64,000 nt of DNA, taken from assembly GCA_028673005.1 (NCBI GenBank), contig CM054115.1, positions 58,615,407 through 58,679,406 of the forward strand. The letters are read 5' to 3'. The notes beneath the pieces were generated by a model. That model did no database searches, was not told where the DNA came from, and saw only the letters and a program-made list of their open reading frames with translations. The translations under genes and the position numbers were made by a program. Positions 40,901 through 49,900 of this stretch are shown here, one piece after another. The number at the start of each line of letters is the position of its first letter. Positions within the stretch are counted from its first letter, which is position 1. Source of the DNA: Tanypteryx hageni. Lineage: Eukaryota > Arthropoda > Insecta > Odonata > Petaluridae.

Positions 40901-43900
40901 CCAAAGGAAACATAGCCTTATGAAATGGTCCTGTCTGTGTGTGTTCGTGTGTGTCATCTACTAGCAACTTTGCACCAATGGACCGATTTTCATGAAACTT
41001 GGTATGAGGCTTGTGCTGCCAGGGCCCACCTTCGGGCTATATTTTATTTGGCAAAGATTGAAGTCCCGGGTTCGATTTCAGGAATGTTTTTTCACTATTT
41101 GTTTTACATAGGAAATCTCAAATCCATCGTGCAGAGATATTTTCTTTAATGCATTAAAATGTCTTAAAATTGTGATATCGGAGCGAGGTTTGTACTGTTC
41201 TAAGGGGAAAAGAATGTAGATTCTAATTCTTATTACAAAATTTTGATAATTGATCATATTTCTTGAATTTCTACTAAAACATGGAATTTTTGCGTTTTAA
41301 ATCGCATTTTATCGGATTGTTGCCATGGAGACAATTATTCCCGAACTAGGCTTGAGCATATACGAGTGAACAAATGGGTTATTTTCTTTTCCGCTAGACT
41401 ACTATTCAGCAATGGACAGTTGATCCAGACATATTAGCATATTAACAGTAATATTTCTTAAATTCGTTTATTTAAAAAGTCAAAAAGGGATGATGACATT
41501 GTTTTTAGTATTGCTAACCTAATAATGCTCTATTAATTTGTTTTCCAATTATTCTCTATCATTGATAAACTATGAACTACAAGTGGTATTTATGGTATGA
41601 GAATTCATTGGAATGATTAACACATACTAAAAAGTTTCCTGCCAATATAAGTAATCAATTTGGGACGTCAACTTTGGGAAACTAGCCTGCATTAGTCCTG
41701 GTTTGGACTTATTGTTCATTCTTGTAGCTGTTGTGATCTCAATACACGTAACTCTATTTATCCTAAATACATATAAAATATTTATGACATTTACATGAAT
41801 TCTGTTCTGTGGCATTAATTGCGCTATTCAATGGGCACATTAGGAACTAAAACATTGCAAATATACCGAAATTGTAATCACTGTGAGCGGAGATGTGTTA
41901 AAGGGTAATAATGGAAATTCACCCTTGGAATTCACGTTGCATAAGGTATCACTGTGTATATTAACAAATTGTTCTTTATTAATTACGTATATTTTGTTTT
42001 TGCGATGAATGACTGCCAATTATTCCATTTTGGGGATGAGTGAGTTTGTTAGTGTCATATTGAGAACAGTAATAATCTTACCTTTGGTGAGTAAGACGCA
42101 GGCTGATTTTGGGGATCATTTTTCTGAGAAAAAAGTTTCTTATATGCCAAAAAATATTATATATATATAAATATATATATATATACACACACAAACACAC
42201 ACACATATTATGTATATATATATATATATACTGATTTGTAAAATAGGATTATCAAGAATACAAGCAAGTACCTAGTCGCAAAGCCATTTTGAGTGGATTG
42301 CCAAAGGTTTTCCAGGGCTGCCTATATTCACATTTCTCCTGGCAACCTGGTCACTGATAGTGGCTTGAGATCTTAAAAATTTCATTTACTTATTTAATTC
42401 AAATTTATTTTATCATTTATCACAAGTGGACTATTGGACAATATGGGTCGCCACAACCAGAATTTGGGTTTCTTTAAACATAAGATACTGATGAAAATAA
42501 TACTTACTTTGTACACATAATCTCCCTCATTTGACAGCACCTCTTTCGTGAGCAGTTCTTTGACTCTCTTTGGACAATCTCCGAATGAGGATGCAAGCTG
42601 GTCTCCCTCTTGAACCCCCAACTCTGCTACTAGTTCTTTGTTCATCTGCTTACAAGCTTCCAAGTCTGGGACGACACCTTTGACAATCAGAGGAGGCCAC
42701 CAGTTCCAACCTATCTTATCTTGCTGATCACAAGAAACATCACTCTTTGACCCCCAACCTTCTGTCTCCATCTTTTGAGATGAAAGCTTGGGTAAACCGT
42801 CATACCTTCTCCTTGGACGTACTGCAGCTATTGGTTTACCTCTCAGGTGGCCTGCTGAAGCAACTGGCTTGGCTGACAAAGAGGCCGTCGATGAATGCTT
42901 TGAAATGTTAGTTTCTGAGCACGAGAGATTCCTACTCCCATGACGAAATGGAGATCGACAAACTCCGGTGCTTGGAGGATCTTCCTGTCCTTCCGGTACA
43001 CCCCTCTCTGCCACAGGAGGTACGGTGCCCTGTGATACATTTTCTTTGGCTTCATTCTTTGCAGGGGTGACTAGTTGCCCTCCTTTACTGAAGCGGAACC
43101 TTGATGCATCTGATCCATCAGTATTCCACTCTTGGAAGTTGACGTCGCCAGCTGAACACCAACTGTGGCGTACATGAGGTTCCAGAGTTGCCTGGACCAT
43201 CACTGCACTCTCCGAAGGGTTGTTTTCCTGCAAATCTTCATGGAAGGACACTCTCTTGACTGGAGTATCTTTTCTGCGTGCATTTTTTCTCAATATTACC
43301 GTGCTTGTTTCTTTGGGTGTATCTGGTTCAGATACCTTTTTGACTTCCTCAGTAGGTTCTTTACTTTCATCCAGAATCCATGTGCTATTGATTATCTCTG
43401 CCACAGGTGATTCAGCCTGAATGCCAGAGTCTGTCATGGTCGGAGATTTAGGCATCATGGTCACAAGAGATTCGCTATACATTCCTGTAATGGGTGAGGG
43501 CGACTGATCATCGATTCCTTCACTCCAGCCCATGATCTCATCATCACCTTGTCCTCTTTTTGAATCTCCACAAGGTCTGGGTTGACTGACATTGTAACCT
43601 AATGCATGGGTAGTTTTTGATCGGATAACTTCGATTTCTTCAGGTTTGCTCTGATCTGATGTTTCCTCAGTTTCTTCATTTGTTTTTCGTGTGTTTTCTA
43701 ATTCTAAATTTGTGCTCAAAATCTCTGGTTCATTCTTGCATTCCATTTCCATAGAAAGCATTCTGTTGATGCGATTGTCTTCTATTTCACTGTAACTTGA
43801 ATCATCCTGAAATTAAAATGCAAAATGAATGAAAAAAAATACTTGGACACCATTACTTTATGATAATGGTCACAAAAAATACAAATGAACCAAAAATATT

Positions 43901-46900
43901 ACAGAAGTGCACTTGGGAACTTCACCAGAAATAAATGCCATATTTCTCATGCAATACCTGCACTTTTTTCTAATAAATATACAGAGAATTTAAGGTATAT
44001 GCATTAATTTAACTTTGTCTAAGGCAATTCCAAAAATCAGGGTTTGTTGCATACTATGTCAGCAAGAAAAGTTTTATAGCATGTACATGCATTTAAAATT
44101 TTCAGTATCACAGTTAGGCCAAATATGAGCTTTGAAATTACAGCAATTTTTGGAATTAACAAGCCACTTCAGCAAGGGCATAAAATCAAAGAAAATATAT
44201 GGTTAAATATGTAAATAAAACTAATCCATTTCCCTCACTTGAAAGGTATCTCCTTTTGAGAAATGTTAACTACATTTTAAATTCATTTTAATAATATTAT
44301 ATGATCTCTAGTTTTCCTTCATAAACAATCTTTTCAACAGTCAATTGTCAGTTTTAGCATCATATCAGTTTAAGATTTGCCTTATACAAGTGATTATTTT
44401 TCAATATAGTAAATACATATAATTTTATGGCATTCTTTACCAGTGAAGCGAAAGTAGTGGAACGCCTTATGGGCACGTCGCCTCCGTCTGCCCATCCACA
44501 TGTTTAATCTCCGAAACTACTGGGAGGATTTTAATTAAATTAAGTATTAGCGATCCTTAGTTGTTTGTTCTTCATTGTCAAGTGTTCCTTTTGGTTATTT
44601 TTTTGTTGTTCATTCTTCGCTTACCTTTTTGTTTGTCATCATTGTGCATATGTTGTTATTTGGTGTTGTTGGTTCATATGAAACCGTAAAAATTTTGTTA
44701 TTCTAATGGAGACTGCTCATTCGTGATTATGATATCATAGATTACCTTTCCGGCGTTCATATTAATCATTTTAATGAGCTACTGTCTAATGCTACCAATT
44801 ACAGGCCTAAAAATGGTTTTTCCATTGAAGCGTACAAGTTTGTTAATTAAGGACGGAAAGGAAACAAATAGAATACATTGTCTTTCAAGGCACAGGCCAT
44901 GATAATCGAGGCACGAAGATCCAGAGGCCCCGGAGTGAATAATAAATAGTACATACTCTCCTCAGGTATCTGCGAGTTCTGTATCTGCAGATTTATGGAT
45001 CTGCAAGTCGTTTTATGTTATTTGCTATTTTTTATCCCAAGACGCTTACTGTAATTTACCATATATAATTTTTGTCATGAAAAATTGACCAAAATTTAGT
45101 GTGCGTATTGTAAACGTTAAAATACCCAAGTATTGTTTATCAACGGGTCAATAATAGCTATTTATGGATCTATTGTTTGGTTCTCCCTCATTGAGAGAGA
45201 GATAAACAATTACAGTGTAACCATTCTTTATGTGGAATGAGACAATAGAACAACTTGTGACAAAAATTTCATAACTAAGTGAAAGCATGTCTCCCACTTT
45301 ATCCTGGAGATGGTTATGCATTGTATCCAAATACAAATCAGAGTAATGTATTTCTTGGATATGCCTACGTACTGAAATGCCAGTATTTCTGCCAAGGAAA
45401 TATTGAATTTTTGATTCACGGACTAATTTCCTTATCAGTTGTAATTAATAAAACACATCAGTTGTAATTAATAAAACAATCGACAATTACTTAAAACATA
45501 CCTTACTCGAATAGTAGTAATACCATCTTTATGTTCACGTTCATTCCTTTGTCGTAAATTACCCATTTCTTTTCACTTACAAACGCTGTGTTTATGCAAA
45601 GATAATAGATGTATTTATGTTAATTTCTTCGTTGCAGATAATCCAATTCCCTTGCTTTTCAAAATGTTGCACACGCACAAAAAATTTAAACTAATTAGGT
45701 AATTACAGCAGGTATTGTTTGCTTATTTGTCACGAAGATTGTTTTCATTGACAACAATTAAAAAATGGAAACATTTTTCTAAGTCAAAAGAAAATTATGA
45801 CTTTCTCATTTGATTTTCTTGAAATTGCAAAATGCAATGAACAAAACATATGCTATTTGACTAGTTCTACAAAGTCATTTGTTATAAGTGATATTGTATG
45901 AGATATAAAGAAAAGTTCATTTTTTGACACCAGTCAAGTGGCACTCCCAATTAGGTCATGTAAACTACTTATATCATTTTCTTATTTTCTTTGCCCCTAT
46001 GTCCTAAATACCAAATTTCATCAACATCTGCCCAATAGTTTCTGAGAGGAAACATGCGGATGGAGGGACACGACCTGACCATAAGGCGTTCTTTTTTAAC
46101 TTATTGTAAAGAACGCCTAAAAAAGTAATTCTTGCAACAATTACCTCTGTTGCATCTGCATCATCTCCATCTGGAAGTAAGGCCACTCCTGAATCACCAG
46201 GTGATGGAAGCGTAGATGATGTTAAAGAGGAGGTCATGGGTGTGTTGCACCCACCTGATCCTATCTCAGGCCCTGGAAAAGGTTGCTCCCATGAAGCTCC
46301 CATGAACCCACCTATACCAACAACTGCGCCAGGTACAAAGCAGGAAACCTCGAAGTATGAAACATCCTGTGAATAAAAATTGCTTCAAACACCGAATATT
46401 TAAAATAATGTTCCACATTGTGGATAAAATTACCATATCAGAGTAGCAACCAGATTAAGATAATGTAATTGAATGAAGCCATTAACACTTTGCATTATAT
46501 TTTTTTCAAGTTTGAACCTCATCTAAACCAAATCATTCAAACATAAATTAAATAGCGATCTTAAATGTATGTTTAAGGAGTCTGATCAACTTTCTTCATA
46601 GGATTTCATTGTCATGATCTTATCATGCCTGAAAGTATGTATACAAATTTTAAACATTCACTGTAAGAGTTTTTATGCATTTGCCAATATTTGTGATAGG
46701 ATATGCAATTGAAATTGATCAAATACTTCAATGAGACTGAAAAAAAATGTACATACAACTTTCAGTTAAACAACAAAATTTTTCTTCTAATAAAATGATT
46801 ATGTAATAGCATCAACAAATGGATGTGTCCAAAGGTTGTAATACCCACATCTACAAATATATAAAGCTTGTCAGAAGGCTGGGGTGCCGCAAAACCCTCT

Positions 46901-49900
46901 TTATCTTTGAAAGTGTGCCGCAGCTCAAAATGTTTGAGAACCACTGAGCTAGAGACATGAGATTTGTTGTGTGGGTAGGACTATGTGCATAACCGACTAC
47001 AAAAATCGAAAATCTCAAAAAAGTTATATAATGCGGCCGCTAAAAATTCGCAAAATTTAAACAAATATTTAATGTGTATGTATATGCTACAAAGCTGAAT
47101 TTTTTTGTAAAGATAGAATTCATAAAATAACCGAATAGTGATTATAGAAATTCTGTTGAAAATTCTTCAAGTTTAAACAAATAGATGTTTAGGTACTTGA
47201 GGAGGAGCTAGGGAGCTGAAAATTTTTCAGTTATTTAGAGCTTGGTGTAAAAGTGCACATAAAATTTGAAAATCTCCATGAAGTTGTTACTGAGGCTGTT
47301 AAAAATTTTAAAAATTTAAGCAATTAAATATTATTGCACTTCTAGATTTGCTGCAACATTAAAATTTGGCAGAAATGTGTGGTATTAGTACCAAATAATG
47401 GAAAAAGTATAATAATATTCTTAAAATTGCAAATTTTAGGGATTGTTTTTACTCTAATATTGTCCCATAAGGAAAGAATGAAAATCAGTGAAGAGATGCA
47501 ACTTTAGAATTAAAACAATATTTCTAATAATGAAATATGTCTGAAAAATTAACGTGTTTTTCAAGATGAGATGAAATGCTTGCAGAATGTAAGCACCAAC
47601 TACTTGTATATAAAACAAAGAAAGTTGGGATGTTTGTTAAGGTTGACTCATTGTCAATATTTCAGGTATGAATCCTTCTTTAAATATACCAAGACATATT
47701 GGTAGTTAGCATGGTCATCATTAAAAAGTCATTAATCTTTATATTCAATAATAAACATATTTTAATAATTTTCAAAACAAAATCAAGCTGTACTCAACAT
47801 GAACATCAACTCTACCTTAATATTTATTTATTTATTTATCAATAACTTCACATACACCCACATTCGCCGATTGATAGGTGCCGCTAACAAAAAGCTGGCC
47901 TTTATAGGGAGAATTTTTTGAAATAGCTCCGAAAAAGTGAAAGAATTATGTTATTTATCCTTGGTTCGACCGCAGGTCGAATATGCTTCAGCTGTGTGGG
48001 ATACCTACGAAAAGGGACTCATTAACGAGATAGAAAAGGTTCAGCGCAGGGCAACTAGATTCGTAAAGAGGAATTACGATAGTAAACAAAGCGTAACATT
48101 ATTAATAGAAAATCTGAAATGGACATAGGCTGCAGACTAGATTTAAACTACTGGAAAAATTTATGTCGGAGGGACTAGCGAATGAGGTAGTAGGACTTAT
48201 CAGAAGCCCGACGAATCTTGGAAGGCAGGACAGTGAGGATAAGAATTGCGAGATCGACTGTAGAACGGATCGAAATAGAGGATCGTTTTTCCCTAGGATG
48301 ATAAGAGAACATAATAGGAAAAGATAACGTAGGAAAACTATGGACCCTTGGTGCACTGCACCGCTGCCATCCACCAAAAAGGTGACTTGCAGGGTATCTT
48401 GTAGATGTAGATAGCCAATTTAAAGTGAAAAACCAACAATAAAAAAAGTCATAAGTACTAAAATAATAAAATACAACAAATTAAAAAAAGAAAACTATAC
48501 AATAGCAAATATTTGGACAATTGTCATTTAACTGTAATATGTGTGCTTCCAAGCTTAATAAATGATTTAATTTATAGGAAAAACTGATCGACATAGGGGG
48601 TAAGCTATTCAAAAGAGAGGGTAGACGAAAAAAGAGAGAACGTTTAGCAAGGGAAATCCTTAGGGTAGACATATGAAATAGGAATAAGACCGGGTAGTTC
48701 TACATGGGAGTCGGGAATTTAAATAGGACAGTAAGTCGGGACAGTCTGTAATAGAATTTAAGATATTATACATGAAAGAAAGATCAGATTTAGCTCGAGT
48801 AACAAATAGATTATCCAATGAAAGAGCCAATAAAATAGCATCATTGGAAGCACACCGAAGAGAAGGTACACGAAATTTCACAATTCTCAGGAAAAAGTTT
48901 AGGAAACTATCAAGGGAAGAGAGATTAGAGATAGTAGACATCATCCATATGGGGGAACAGTATGTAATCACAGGTAGAACAATGGTAGAAAAGTACATAT
49001 TGCTTTCATAATAATTGTTTTATCTTACATCTGACATTTTTCTAAATTTCACATGCATTAATTTTCTAAGTATGCACAATAACATAGATTTTATAAGATC
49101 TTTAGCCACAAATCCCAATGTGACTCCAAAAGAAAGGTGAATTATGTCACATTTGGATGCCTGAAGAAAATTTGAGATTAAAAAAACATACTAACCTATA
49201 TGAAAATGTAGACTATAGATCACATGAACATATGAAGATTTGATAAGATATATTAAAAATATGCAAGAACTGGAAATAATACAAAAAATATTATTTCGTG
49301 CAAAGGTATATAAATAGATTATTAGAGTGAGAATGAGACTAGGAAGTCTTTTTTACCATCTAACCTAGGGGTTGGCAACCCTTTTCATAAAGAAGAGACA
49401 CTTTTTCAAATTATGTATAACATGCAACATAAGAAGACCCATTGTCATTGGTGAATCCACAGGGACTGATGGAGTCAATCGACCCCCTTTAACCTTGGTG
49501 TTGTTTTTCTTTTTATGATTATCTCTGTAAAGCTAACATTTCTTCTAGTTATACATCCAAACTTATTATTTTTCTGCAATTTCTATCAAAATAATATATG
49601 AAGCCAATTTTGTTTGAGGAAGTTATAGGTATTTTATCAAGGAAAGTTGCTTCCAGGAGTCACTTCAAGTCTTTAAAGATCCGCTGGTTTCCAACCTCGG
49701 ATCTAACCCATAATATATGGATCAACAATGAGAAAAGGTAATTTACGAGTGAGCATAAAGGTTTTAAAAAGTTGGAGTAATGAAAAAGCCTTGTTTTCTT
49801 TAACCTCATAAACACCACTATCCAGTCTACTTAAAAGCAGCCCAGTGTTACACTAGTGTGACTGTTGAGTACCTCAGAGAAAAACTGCCATTGCTTTTAT

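Noticed and set aside
41050..41085. Possible tRNA gene in family X copy 3
   Set aside because: Only the variable-loop/T-arm half is tRNA-like. No acceptor or D arm can be paired.
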